Source: Terriglobales bacterium (GTDB taxonomy: Bacteria > Acidobacteriota > Terriglobia > Terriglobales > Acidobacteriaceae). From it: DNA of 64,000 nt. Made by a program: the position numbers and the translations under genes. Location of the stretch: contig DASRFG010000011.1 of NCBI GenBank assembly GCA_035651655.1, positions 1 through 64,000 on the forward strand, given 5' to 3'. Of this stretch, positions 7,920-15,990 are shown piece by piece (the stretch's first letter is position 1; every line of letters starts with the position of its first letter). Below the pieces are notes generated by a model. That model searched no databases and was not told where the DNA came from. It saw only the letters and a program-made list of their open reading frames with translations.

Positions 7920-9017
7920 CTACGGTGTGACTGGACTGAGCCGCCGGATCCAACGCATCGGTTTACCGGTGCTATCGATCAGGGGATCTACAGCGAAATA
8001 CTTCCGAAGCGAGTTCCTCCAACTCAGTCGCCGCGGACGGGGACGTTTCTGCTGGCCTAGGAAAGTAAACAGAGCGGCAGATGTCCGGCGTTTGGCGCCG
8101 GGTGCGAGCAGCCCGAAATAGCGAATGGAGTGCTGGTAACGGTTCGGCACTTGCTCAGCCAAAGCTGCAACGAAGCCCTCAATAGAATAACGAGTTATCA
8201 CCCTTCGCTTCAACCTTCGGTCCTTGGTCCAAAACTCGACTTCTCCACCGGTAATTTTCAAAAACCGGCGCTGGGCAATTGGCAGGCGACGAACGTATCT
8301 CCCGGCATACTGCAAAAAATGCAACTTTGAGTGGAACCTGTCGATCTTGATGCTCCACCAACGTTCGTATTGGGTCTGTAGAATCTTGCTGAGATCTTCC
8401 ACCGGCAAATTCGTCCTGAGGACCCCGGCTTTTTGTGCCCCCCTGAGATAGGTGATTACCGCGAAACGCCACATCTGCATCAGAGCATTTCTGTCAAAGT
8501 GGAGTCCGGCAAGCCAGCGGCCCTCCGCCTCCTTTAGGCCGCCGGCAGAGACCAGGATGTGAAGATGTGAATTGAAGTTCAAATGGCTGCCGAAAGTGTG
8601 CGGCACCACCATGAGAAGAACGCGGACGCCATTTGTCGCTTTGACCCACTGCTGTATCACCGCCGCCCCAAGCGCGGGTAGATCGTGAAGAAGATGACGG
8701 TTTTGCTGGAAAATGGGCCAGAGAACGTTGGGCATCGTTAAGACGACGCCGGCGTACGGAATATCTGGGAGCGCGGCCCACTGATCCCGCTGCCAAAATT
8801 TCGTGGCACGGTGCCCGCAACTCGGACAAGCTTTCGACTTGCAAGTATGCGGAACGATCTTCTCATTGTCTTCTAAAGCGTAGACTTCCGCGCCCAAGAT
8901 AAGGGTCCCGCACTCGATGATTTTGCGAAAATTCTCGCGGACCGCGGGACGGGTCTCATCGCGGTCCCAGTATCCTCTTGTGGCTACTAAGATTTGTTTG
9001 ATGGGTTTGTCGTACAT
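7920..9017 (-). CDS. IS91-family (Y2, HUH) transposase
   Basis: A 365-residue rolling-circle transposase. Seen: an N-terminal zinc-binding region with Cys59, Cys64 and Cys67 (CKSKACPSCGH), the HUH metal site as HLHILVSAGGL (His151, His153), and the catalytic tyrosine segment YAGRYVRRLPIA with two tyrosines (Tyr237 and Tyr241) spaced by three residues, the Y2 pattern. The core region looks intact. The start overlaps the ParB-like gene by 31 nt, so translation is probably coupled. The N-terminal zinc region is divergent from the best known IS91/IS801 proteins. Confidence 0.85.
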   Translation of the reverse strand: MYDKPIKQILVATRGYWDRDETRPAVRENFRKIIECGTLILGAEVYALEDNEKIVPHTCKSKACPSCGHRATKFWQRDQWAALPDIPYAGVVLTMPNVLWPIFQQNRHLLHDLPALGAAVIQQWVKATNGVRVLLMVVPHTFGSHLNFNSHLHILVSAGGLKEAEGRWLAGLHFDRNALMQMWRFAVITYLRGAQKAGVLRTNLPVEDLSKILQTQYERWWSIKIDRFHSKLHFLQYAGRYVRRLPIAQRRFLKITGGEVEFWTKDRRLKRRVITRYSIEGFVAALAEQVPNRYQHSIRYFGLLAPGAKRRTSAALFTFLGQQKRPRPRRLSWRNSLRKYFAVDPLIDSTGKPMRWIRRLSPVTP

Positions 9018-9919
9018 GACGGCATCAACTCCTGGTAGGGCGGGAGGGACTGAAGCAATTCTTCAGTGAGATAGATCGCCTTGCCATTTCCCTTTATGAT
9101 TTCCACACTGAAGGATCGGGGTTCGGTGGATTCAAGTGCAGAAAGGCGCTCAAGAACACTGGCAGAATCAAGTAGGGTGGGCGTACCTTTCGCCTGATGC
9201 CGGGAAAGAAGATGTCGTACCGTTTTTTTAATCCCTCTGCCCCTTTCATATAGCCTCAAGCTTTTTAGCTGTTGTTCTCGTGATAGCTTGCTCCACACCC
9301 ACGCCCGATGGATCCGAATCTCTCCATTGCGAAGTGCTTGCATGAGTTCCGGATGCGCGGCTAGCATAAGTTGCTTGACCTTAGTCACGTTTCCTGCACA
9401 AACACCTGCAGCAGAGGCAATCTCTGACCGGACATCCAGTTTTTCAGCTTCTGTCAAATTTGACCTACCATCTCCCTTACTTGCAATTCGCTGGTTCTCC
9501 CGTGCTTTCTCTTTCAAAGAAGGTTCAAGGTCGAGGGCCAGGAGTATTCGACCAAAGTCGTTTATACCGCTCGACCGGCGATGACGCTGCAGTATCCAGT
9601 GAAGAGCTTCAACGTCCGTCAGCTCATACTTCATACATTGTAGGGTTGGCCGACACAGCAGCTTTGCCAGTTCCCACCGGGCATAGCCGTCAACAATTAG
9701 GTGGTCTTGTGTGATCACGATTGGTTCTTTGAACGCAACATCAGGTTGCTCAGCGAGGGCGGAGAGTTTGGAAGCTGGAACCGCGAGATGATGTCGAAGA
9801 TAGCTTGGATGCGGCTGAAGCTCGTTTATACGGCAGATTACAACCTGGCTATCAAGCTCACCGGTAATTGTCAATGTTTGCGACATGGTTCTGCTAACGT
9901 CTATATGTTTTACTTCCAC
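8987..9919 (-). CDS. ParB/Spo0J N-domain protein linked to the IS91 transposase
   Basis: A 310-residue protein with a ParB-like nuclease/CTPase N-terminal domain: CRINELQPHPSYLRHH, then EPIVITQDHLIVDGYARWELAK (about residues 63-85), in which the arginine-rich CTP loop of true ParB (GERR) is replaced by GYARWE. A KorB/ParB-type HTH region follows (SEIASAAGVCAGNVTKVKQL, about residues 175-195). No ParA and no parS-like cluster is visible, so plasmid or chromosome partition is unlikely. A role with the overlapping transposase (target choice, replication control or regulation) is inference. Confidence 0.75.
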   Translation of the reverse strand: MEVKHIDVSRTMSQTLTITGELDSQVVICRINELQPHPSYLRHHLAVPASKLSALAEQPDVAFKEPIVITQDHLIVDGYARWELAKLLCRPTLQCMKYELTDVEALHWILQRHRRSSGINDFGRILLALDLEPSLKEKARENQRIASKGDGRSNLTEAEKLDVRSEIASAAGVCAGNVTKVKQLMLAAHPELMQALRNGEIRIHRAWVWSKLSREQQLKSLRLYERGRGIKKTVRHLLSRHQAKGTPTLLDSASVLERLSALESTEPRSFSVEIIKGNGKAIYLTEELLQSLPPYQELMPSCTTNPSNKS

Positions 9920-9964
9920 CGCTGGTTCTAACTGCCCGTTTCGCCAGCAGGTTTTTTCTAAGAA

Positions 9965-10198
9965 TTAGCTTCTCAGACGTGGGCTTACGTCGCTGTTTTG
10001 CATCTTGCGCACTTTGCGCGATTCCAGGAATGCCAGCAGGTCGGCTACGTCATACATGATCTTGTGCCCCACCTTGATGTAGGGCAGGTCATACCGCTTA
10101 GTGCAGCGCCACACCGCCAGCGTCCCGGCGGAATCAAGGCCGAGAAACTCTGCGGCTGCGAGAGGATCCAATAGTTGAGGCTTAAGTGAGGTGTCCAT
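9965..10198 (-). CDS. Excisionase-like helix-turn-helix protein
   Basis: A 77-residue MerR-like winged-helix protein of the excisionase/HTH_17 type: LLDPLAAAEFLGLDSAGTLAVWRCTKRYDLPYIKVGHKIMYDVADLLAFLESRKV has the expected helix, wing (VGHKIMYD) and C-terminal helix. Such proteins steer integrase toward excision or regulate the element. The ATG at 10198 starts the conserved part; a TTG at 10234 is less likely. It lies downstream of the integrase on the same strand, which supports an island-encoded recombination directionality factor. Confidence 0.75.
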   Translation of the reverse strand: MDTSLKPQLLDPLAAAEFLGLDSAGTLAVWRCTKRYDLPYIKVGHKIMYDVADLLAFLESRKVRKMQNSDVSPRLRS

Positions 10199-10504
10199 CG
10201 TTTGCTCCGGTGAAGCTGTGTTTGTCTGGAGCAAAGATAAGACGCTTGGGCGGGGTAGGTAAGTGGTAACGCGGCGGTATTTTGGTGGTATTCGGGTGTG
10301 AATTAGCCCTCTAGGTCAGCAATGAACACCACGCGCTGAAGGTTATTATTCCGAAAGCAATGCCTCCATCTTCAACTTTGTTCTGGGATACGCACGAGAG
10401 AAATCCTGAGTTGCTTCGAGGCACGACCAGCAGAAAGCGCAAAGCTCGTGCACCCAGCTAACATTTTCCCGAAAAAATGACATTCCCAAAACGCTGTGCT
10501 CTAT
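10199..10504. other. Noncoding gap between excisionase and integrase genes
   Basis: I see no open frame with coding character, no tRNA and no clear repeat in these 306 bases. Confidence 0.4.
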
Positions 10505-11746
10505 CTACACTTTTTTACCTTCAGTAACGAGTCCGACCACGTCACCGCCGGCGAGAAGCATCGCATCGGTCGCACGTCCAATTGATGCGCGCACTGGATC
10601 GAGATTTAATCGAGCGTAAATCTGGGTTGCTGCTAGGGATTTGTGGCCAAGGCTCTTGCCGATGATCGGGAGACTCGACCCCATAGTGGCCTGCCAGCTG
10701 CCGAGGGTACGCCGCAGATCGTGAAGCCGGAGATCGGTGATAGCCGCGCGCTTGAGAATCCGCTTCCATGCTCCCTTCGGCGATACCAAGTGACCGGTGC
10801 GGCCGGTGCCGGGGAAAACCCACTGGCTATTGTTCGCTTTGCGAGCATCGAGGATACGCATGGCTGCGGGCATGAGCGGCACCACGAGCGGCTCATTGTT
10901 TTTTGTTTCCGCAATTTTCCACAATGCTCGCTGCCAGTCGATCTCTGCCCAGCGCATCTGCTGCACGTTCGACCGGCGAGCGCCGGTAAGCAGTGAGAGA
11001 AAGATGTAATCTCGAATCGTTTCATTCGGCTCATCGGCCACTGCCCGGAAAAATGCAGGTAGCTCGTCGCCGTCGAGAAATCGCGCACGGCTGCGCTCAG
11101 GATTCCGCTCGACAGCTTCCGCTGGATTCTCACCCTTCCAGCCCCATTGCAGGCCTTTGTTGAACACCCTTCGCAGCATCTCAACCGCTCGGTTGGCTGC
11201 GATCGGGCCACTCGCCCGACTGATGTGCGTGTGAAGCCGCACAACCTCGAGTTGTTTGATCGAAGAGATTTTGCGGAGGCGCCAGCTGTGAAAATGCAGG
11301 TTGAAGCGCCGTACATCTTCGCGCCAAGTCTTCCTAGCTAGTCGCCTAGCGTGATCTTGAAGGTAAGTTTCAAACAATTCGCCCAGCGTCATCTCTTCGC
11401 GGACATTCCGCCGCTCGTGGCCAGGATTCTTCCCCAAAGCGATTTGAGCATTGAGCTCCTCGGCGCGGTGACGCGCTTGCTCAATGCTCAGATCGGCATA
11501 AGGGCCGATTTGAATGCGCTCCGGTCGTCTCGCGATCTTGCGATAGAGAACGAAGCTCTTTTTGCCTGCCGGGGTAATGGCGATAGCCAAGCCGCGGACT
11601 TTGGTGTCATAGAAGTAGCTGCGCTGTCCGTTGGTCGGGAGGGGAAGGGTATTGATGCGGTCACGGGTAAAGTTAAACTTGCGTGCTACCGATGTGCTAC
11701 CGACCGCGTCAAATCTCAGCAATTTCGATGCATCTAGATTAACCAT
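10505..11746 (-). CDS. Tyrosine integrase, P4-type with N-terminal arm-binding domain
   Basis: A 413-residue site-specific recombinase. The N-terminal part (about residues 20-110; DTKVRGLAIAITPAGKKSF, GPYADLSIEQARHRAEELN) is the arm-type DNA-binding domain of P4-like integrases. A SAM-like core-binding domain (about 118-215) and the catalytic domain follow. Catalytic residues visible are Arg257 (LLTGARRSN), Lys282 or the adjoining residues, His342 and Arg345 (LHDLRRT), His368 (LGHKSL) and the nucleophile Tyr377 (IYARL). All are present, so it should be active. It is encoded 85 bp from the tRNA-Val 3' fragment, its likely attachment site, and reads into the island. Confidence 0.93.
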   Translation of the reverse strand: MVNLDASKLLRFDAVGSTSVARKFNFTRDRINTLPLPTNGQRSYFYDTKVRGLAIAITPAGKKSFVLYRKIARRPERIQIGPYADLSIEQARHRAEELNAQIALGKNPGHERRNVREEMTLGELFETYLQDHARRLARKTWREDVRRFNLHFHSWRLRKISSIKQLEVVRLHTHISRASGPIAANRAVEMLRRVFNKGLQWGWKGENPAEAVERNPERSRARFLDGDELPAFFRAVADEPNETIRDYIFLSLLTGARRSNVQQMRWAEIDWQRALWKIAETKNNEPLVVPLMPAAMRILDARKANNSQWVFPGTGRTGHLVSPKGAWKRILKRAAITDLRLHDLRRTLGSWQATMGSSLPIIGKSLGHKSLAATQIYARLNLDPVRASIGRATDAMLLAGGDVVGLVTEGKKV

Positions 11747-11830
11747 GCCGAGGTAGAGAATAGCGGGGAAAACGTTGAGGGTAAAGAATTATTTATCGCG
11801 GTTAACAACCGTACAAGCCGCGCATGTCTG

Positions 11831-11876
11831 CCTTACAAGCACGAGGTCGCAGGTTCGAGTCCTGCACTGCCCACCA
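11831..11876 (+). other. tRNA-Val (TAC) 3'-half, attR of the island
   Basis: The bases hold an anticodon loop CTTACAA, a variable stretch, a complete T arm (GCAGGTTCGAGTCCTGC), the 3' acceptor strand ACTGCCC and ACCA. The 5' half (acceptor strand GGGCAGT and D arm) is missing upstream, and the bases 5' of the loop no longer pair with the anticodon stem. This is the classic identity segment left where an integrase recombined in a tRNA gene. On the opposite strand it translates as the well-known WAVQDSNLRP artefact. It is not a functional tRNA. Confidence 0.85.
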
Positions 11877-12041
11877 TTCAAATCTTATCCTCGCACGAGT
11901 TTCCAGCCAATCGCCGCTCATGACTTGCAATCTCACTTTCTCCACACTGTGCCCAGAATTGTGCCCACTCAGCATTGCCATAGCCTCCAACACTCTGTCT
12001 GAGGAGGGATGGACGTAACGTGAAGATATTTGTTCCAGCAC
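11877..12041 (-). pseudogene. C-terminal stump of a second tyrosine integrase
   Basis: The minus strand encodes LEQISSRYVHPSSDRVLEAM and then LSGHNSGHSVEK before running into the tRNA fragment. RYVHPS followed by a short polar tail is the usual C-terminus of phage-type integrases, where the Tyr is the nucleophile. The frame is closed just upstream (TGA six nt before the GTG), so the rest of the protein is gone. This is a different integrase from 10505-11746 and abuts the same attachment site from the other side, pointing to an earlier insertion at the same tRNA gene. Confidence 0.65.
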
Positions 12042-12133
12042 GATTCAGACCGCTCCTACGGATTCGACTGCCGCCTGGACAATCCCAATCACTGGGTGAT
12101 GGAGATTACCGAAGCTTCCTACCGTAAGCTGAG

Positions 12134-13438
12134 TTACAGTGTTCCTCCCAGTCGCGAGATGATTTCGAGGCAGGCTCGCGTCACGTGATAAGGAGCCTTC
12201 CACGGATCGACTTTGGTGTCATCAATTCTTCCGTCATGGTACAAGGCGGTGTAGACCTCTCCATACTGGTGGTCGACCCAGCGGTCCATGAAAAAACGCA
12301 CCTGCAGGTCGAAGGCCTGCCAGTATTTAGGATCGCCGGTAAGCTGATAAGCATTGAGGAAAGCAACCATGGCCTCGCACTGTTGCCACCATTCCATGTC
12401 TCGGTTTGTGGCAGGTTCAGTAGCAGGACCGGTGCGGTAAACACCTCCATGCTCTTTGTCGAAACCGTAGCGGAGGGCATGGTCGACGAGAGCGAGGCTG
12501 GCACGGCGAATCTTGGCATCCTCCTGCCGACCAACACGCCGCGCTGCCTCTGTTATCAGCCAACTGGCTTCCAGATCGAGACCATATTCGCATTGCTTGG
12601 AATCACCGTCGTGATCGGCGACATTCCAATCGTCATGAAAGTAGTAGCGGCCGTAGCCGACTTCTGAGTCGATGATTCTGTTGACGAAGATGTCCAGCAG
12701 TTCGTTGAGCCGCATCTTCACCTTTTGATCGCCGGTAACGTCATAAAGCGTGGCCAACGCTTCTACCAGACCCAAATGCCAGTCGTAGGATTTTCGTCCG
12801 AAAGAACCGGCGCCGTTCGGGCCATCTTTGTAGTCTTTGATGAACTGCCAATCTGCGGTGAAAGCAATGCGGTACCCGCCATGGTCGTTGTCATGCGCGT
12901 ACAGATCAATGACTCGAAAAAGGTCGAGCGCTTCGGTCGCCACCTGATTGTCGTGAAAAGCCAGTGCATACTCGGCTAGTCCCTCCATTACATACGACAT
13001 GGGATTGAGCTCTTTATTCGAATTAACAATCTTGCCTTCACGAGTGACCATGAAATAGTAGCCGCCGTGCTCTCGATCCCACATTTTGTCGCGAAGGAAT
13101 TTCAGACACTCCGCCGCCATCTTCTGATAGTCGGGATCGGGATACCGACGGTATGCCTCCGAGAACGACCACAGCGAGCGCGAAATCAACACAACAGATT
13201 TGTTGCCGTAATCAGTGGGTTTACCCTGACGATTCAGGCGCCCGTAGATGCCCCCATATTCTTTGTCGAGGGCCTGATCAATCCAGAACTGGAGCACCGT
13301 ATGCTGCAGCGTATCGCGGATCACGACCGGCCAGTTGCGGGCGGCCTCGCCATTCATCTGCGCGGCCAGACAGATGTGAGTCGAGCAGAACAGCAGGAGT
13401 ACGAAGCGGGGGATGAGCTTCCTGATGTTGAGGTTCAT
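12134..13438 (-). CDS. AGE-family epimerase/isomerase, secreted
   Basis: A 434-residue (alpha/alpha)6-barrel enzyme of the N-acylglucosamine 2-epimerase family (renin-binding protein/cellobiose 2-epimerase relatives), expected to interconvert C2 epimers of sugars or aldose/ketose pairs. Characteristic segments: EYGGIYGRLNRQGKP, DREHGGYYFMV, YDWHLGLVEAL with a likely catalytic His, EASWLITEAA, KEHGGVYRTG and WWQQCEAMVAFLNAY. The ATG at 13438 has GGAG 6-8 nt upstream and opens a clear signal peptide (RKLIPRFVLLLFCSTHICLAA). Family members are mostly cytoplasmic, so export is unusual. The longer frame to 13576 is unlikely. Confidence 0.88.
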   Translation of the reverse strand: MNLNIRKLIPRFVLLLFCSTHICLAAQMNGEAARNWPVVIRDTLQHTVLQFWIDQALDKEYGGIYGRLNRQGKPTDYGNKSVVLISRSLWSFSEAYRRYPDPDYQKMAAECLKFLRDKMWDREHGGYYFMVTREGKIVNSNKELNPMSYVMEGLAEYALAFHDNQVATEALDLFRVIDLYAHDNDHGGYRIAFTADWQFIKDYKDGPNGAGSFGRKSYDWHLGLVEALATLYDVTGDQKVKMRLNELLDIFVNRIIDSEVGYGRYYFHDDWNVADHDGDSKQCEYGLDLEASWLITEAARRVGRQEDAKIRRASLALVDHALRYGFDKEHGGVYRTGPATEPATNRDMEWWQQCEAMVAFLNAYQLTGDPKYWQAFDLQVRFFMDRWVDHQYGEVYTALYHDGRIDDTKVDPWKAPYHVTRACLEIISRLGGTL

Positions 13439-13572
13439 GATCGCTCCAATTCCTTGGGGACTGCTGTTCCCAACGAGAGTGCCGTTACGCCCACCATTCG
13501 TTTTGCCCATATCGCACGCGCGGAGTTGGTGGCGGTCCCTTTGGCACTGCCGAGCGTAGGTCCTCTCCGGAA

Positions 13573-13815
13573 TCAACTCGCCTTGAATAGAATGAGTATG
13601 CTGATTGCTTCGCCTAACAAACTTTGAGCCTTCTCTGGGTCGTCGGTCTCAAGTGCGTGGTACGCTGCACTCACCAGCATCGAAAGTTCACGAATAGCCT
13701 TCTTTTGATCTTCGCGGAGATTTGAGTTGTCCACTTTATCAAGTGTAAAACATTCCCGGATCTCGACATTTGATTTTGATCCCGCTTTTGCTTCGCCCAG
13801 ATGTGTCTGCGGCAA
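13573..13815 (-). CDS. Small hypothetical protein
   Basis: An ORF of up to 80 residues with a charged, helical C-terminal half (LREDQKKAIRELSMLVSAAY, then HALETDDPEKAQSLLGEAIS). Amino-acid use looks like a real, soluble helical protein. No ATG begins it: the frame opens with TTG, and a GTG lies at about residue 28. The start is therefore unsure. It lies between the epimerase and the FAD-protein genes on the same strand. No function can be assigned. Confidence 0.4.
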   Translation of the reverse strand: MPQTHLGEAKAGSKSNVEIRECFTLDKVDNSNLREDQKKAIRELSMLVSAAYHALETDDPEKAQSLLGEAISILILFKAS

Positions 13816-13838
13816 ACACGCTGCTTCCGCAACCCCAG

Positions 13839-15797
13839 TTACGACCCGATCTTCAGCTCGTTTACCGCCCGGTAGGCTTGGTCAATGGCGCAGTTGGTGT
13901 AGGCAAAGGCGTCGGCATCTGCGTTGGCAATCGCAACCCGGCCAAAGGGCTGCCGGGCTTGCACGCACGGCAATGGTCCGCCTTCCAGCCAGAAGGGATC
14001 CCACAGCGAGTTGTACTGGTAAGCGTAGCCGTGCGGCCAGCGGTTCACGGTGATGGCCGCAATGTCGCGCGCCGCGTCAAATCCGCCCGCCCCTAGAGTC
14101 CGCAGCAATTGTTCCCGGATATTACGTTCAAAAACCTCGAAGCTCGTAACGTATAGCTCCGCCCGGCCTCTGCGGTGTTGCGTACGTCCCGGCAGGCCGG
14201 GACGGCAGGGCGTGCGCATCATGTGCACAACGATAGGCTCCTGCGGCTTTGTAGTGCACTTGTACTCGCCGATGCTGACTCGCTGGTCTAGATTGAAGTC
14301 GCTGAAATACCCTCCCGGAGCGTGCACCGCGCTCACTCCAAGCTTCACGAACGGCTGCCAATTCCTGAGCGCCACATTCGTATAGACGATGGGAACCTTC
14401 TCTGCCTGGGAAAGCGCCTGTACTTGCTGGTCGGGCAATTCCTCGCAGAGAAACGGAATCATCGTATGCCAGCAGGCCAGGACACAATGTGCCGCGCGCA
14501 CTGTGTATATCTTGTCTTTCTGCACGTAGGCGATCTCCACTTCTTTCGCTGACGCCACGTTTCCCACATGCCTGACCCGCGCCACGGTGCTGTTCAAGCG
14601 AATTCGGACCGGAGACTTTGCTTCATCTAATCTGCCGTAGTTAACTTGCGCCGTGACCACGTCGTCGGCTGTGCTGCCCGGGACCGCCTCCGGAATCAGT
14701 CCCCGCACCAGTAATCGCGCTATCGAGGCATTGCCGTCCGGGAAATGGAAGAAGTACTTTTCCGCAGCATCATCTCGAATCGCGTCCCGTCCCATGCCGG
14801 GCCCTGGTTCTGGAGGCAGCTTGAGGCCATCGAACCCAGGGAGTCCGAGTCCCCAGGCATCTTGTGCTGAGACTGCATCAATTCCCAAGCCATACAAACC
14901 ATGGGGCACGTTCTGCAGGAACGCTACTACCTGCGGATCAACTTTCACCAGCTTGCTGAGGAACTCGGCATAACTGATCTTGGCCAGACGAAGTTTTTTG
15001 TCGGCCGAGCTCAGGCCCGGCAACAAGTCTTCGTTCAGCGAAAACAGGCGTTTCAAATCGGCCTTTGTCGCAGCGTTGAGTGGGGCTGTCTCAAAGAATT
15101 GCTGCATTGACTTCTGCACGTCATCCGGAGCGGCCTCCGACTCTCCCCATCGCGCAAAAGGGCTTCGTACCAAGCGGTCGGTGCCGAACATTTCCTTGTG
15201 GAAGAAAATCGCGCGATGCAGGCCCAGGGAAGAAAACAGGTTCGCGTTATTTAATTGCGGGAAGCGGCTTACAACAATTCCCAAATCCTCAATCAGCTTC
15301 TGTGAGACCGCGCTGTACGGAGAGGGGGTCTCAATGGAAAACGTTCCGCCAAAGCCCAGCAACTTCCTGCCGCCTACTTCGAATTCATTCCGCTTGGCGT
15401 GACCGCCGAAGTCGTCGTGGTTCTCAATGATCAGCACGCGTGCGTGTTTCCCAGCGGCCTCCCGAAAATATCGCGCTGCAGCCAGTCCGCTGATTCCTCC
15501 GCCCACAACCACCAGGTCATAGCGCTCGCCGGTGTCCGTGGGAGTGCCGGCATTGCTCCAGAAGGTTCCATCCCGCAAGCTGTGGGCGACGTCGAATGCG
15601 CCCGCGTGGCTCCCACGCATCCCGCTTGCCGCTGGCGGATAATAGCCTGCCTTGTTCTGCGCTTCCGTGCTGCTCGCGTCCCCGAACGAAATCCCCGGAA
15701 GCATTGCCGCCCCAATCACCACGGCTGCACCGTTCATAAAATCGCGGCGCGTGATGCTTCGGTCCATCCCCAATTCTTTGTCGCTGAACATGCCCAT
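13839..15797 (-). CDS. Tat-exported FAD-dependent amine-oxidase-like protein (spermidine dehydrogenase-like)
   Basis: A 652-residue flavoprotein. The N-terminus carries a twin-arginine signal (SITRRDFMNGAAVVIGAAML), so it is probably exported folded. A Rossmann FAD-binding motif follows (DLVVVGGGISGLAAARYF), then ENHDDFGGHAKRNEF, in which the GG-type motif is conserved in amine oxidases and spermidine dehydrogenases. The C-terminal FAD-contact segment is near PFGRVAIANADADAFAYTNCAIDQAY. The segment ELGMDRSITRRDFMNG is typical for spermidine-dehydrogenase-like proteins. I chose the ATG at 15797; the longer frame to 15896 adds 33 residues before the Tat signal. The substrate (a polyamine or similar amine) is inferred. 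Confidence 0.8.
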   Translation of the reverse strand: MGMFSDKELGMDRSITRRDFMNGAAVVIGAAMLPGISFGDASSTEAQNKAGYYPPAASGMRGSHAGAFDVAHSLRDGTFWSNAGTPTDTGERYDLVVVGGGISGLAAARYFREAAGKHARVLIIENHDDFGGHAKRNEFEVGGRKLLGFGGTFSIETPSPYSAVSQKLIEDLGIVVSRFPQLNNANLFSSLGLHRAIFFHKEMFGTDRLVRSPFARWGESEAAPDDVQKSMQQFFETAPLNAATKADLKRLFSLNEDLLPGLSSADKKLRLAKISYAEFLSKLVKVDPQVVAFLQNVPHGLYGLGIDAVSAQDAWGLGLPGFDGLKLPPEPGPGMGRDAIRDDAAEKYFFHFPDGNASIARLLVRGLIPEAVPGSTADDVVTAQVNYGRLDEAKSPVRIRLNSTVARVRHVGNVASAKEVEIAYVQKDKIYTVRAAHCVLACWHTMIPFLCEELPDQQVQALSQAEKVPIVYTNVALRNWQPFVKLGVSAVHAPGGYFSDFNLDQRVSIGEYKCTTKPQEPIVVHMMRTPCRPGLPGRTQHRRGRAELYVTSFEVFERNIREQLLRTLGAGGFDAARDIAAITVNRWPHGYAYQYNSLWDPFWLEGGPLPCVQARQPFGRVAIANADADAFAYTNCAIDQAYRAVNELKIGS

Positions 15798-15990
15798 GTT
15801 TGTTCTCGAATTCAAAAAACGCCCGAAAATTCCCGATCGCGTGCTCTTGCCCAATAAACATTGTTTCAGGTTCTCCCAAGCTACTAGAACTCCCAAGCCC
15901 CCCGCAAGCTAGCGGGCATTCTTACGCACAACCCACGCCCCTGTGATGTCACAGGGTATAAACTCTTGAGTTCATTTCCGCGGAGGGTAA

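Larger units (their letters stand above)
7920..9919 (-). mobile_element. IS91-type element: ParB-like gene plus HUH transposase
   Basis: Two overlapping genes, a ParB-like protein (8987-9919) and an IS91-family Y2 transposase (7920-9017), form a compact unit. IS91 elements move by rolling-circle replication and lack inverted repeats, so the boundaries cannot be fixed by eye; the coordinates given are just the gene limits. Confidence 0.5.
1..11876. mobile_element. Right-hand part of a tRNA-Val-inserted genomic island
   Basis: The stretch has the make-up of an integrative island: a tyrosine integrase next to a tRNA 3'-half, an excisionase-like gene, an IS91-type transposase, truncated genes (TetR, histidine kinase) and a small catabolic operon with its own LysR regulator. 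The right edge is set by the tRNA-Val 3' fragment at 11831-11876. In the usual insertion geometry, the intact tRNA-Val copy on the + strand would mark the left edge; I see none between 1 and 11800, so the island should extend left of the window. The left extent is inference; the right edge is seen directly. Confidence 0.55.

Noticed and set aside
8987-9919. Plasmid or chromosome partition locus
   Set aside because: No ParA and no parS cluster, and the ParB CTP-loop motif is altered; the gene overlaps a transposase instead.
11831-11876. Functional tRNA-Val gene
   Set aside because: The 5' acceptor strand, D arm and the 5' anticodon strand are missing.
11802-12041. Whole 79-aa minus-strand ORF as a gene
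   Set aside because: Its second half (WAVQDSNLRP...) is the known translation artefact of a tRNA 3' end; only the first part is an integrase remnant.
12020-12188. Plus-strand open frame with RSYGFDCRLDNPNHWVMEIT-like sequence
   Set aside because: It starts without a start codon and overlaps the epimerase end; it may be a coding remnant, but I could not link it to a family.
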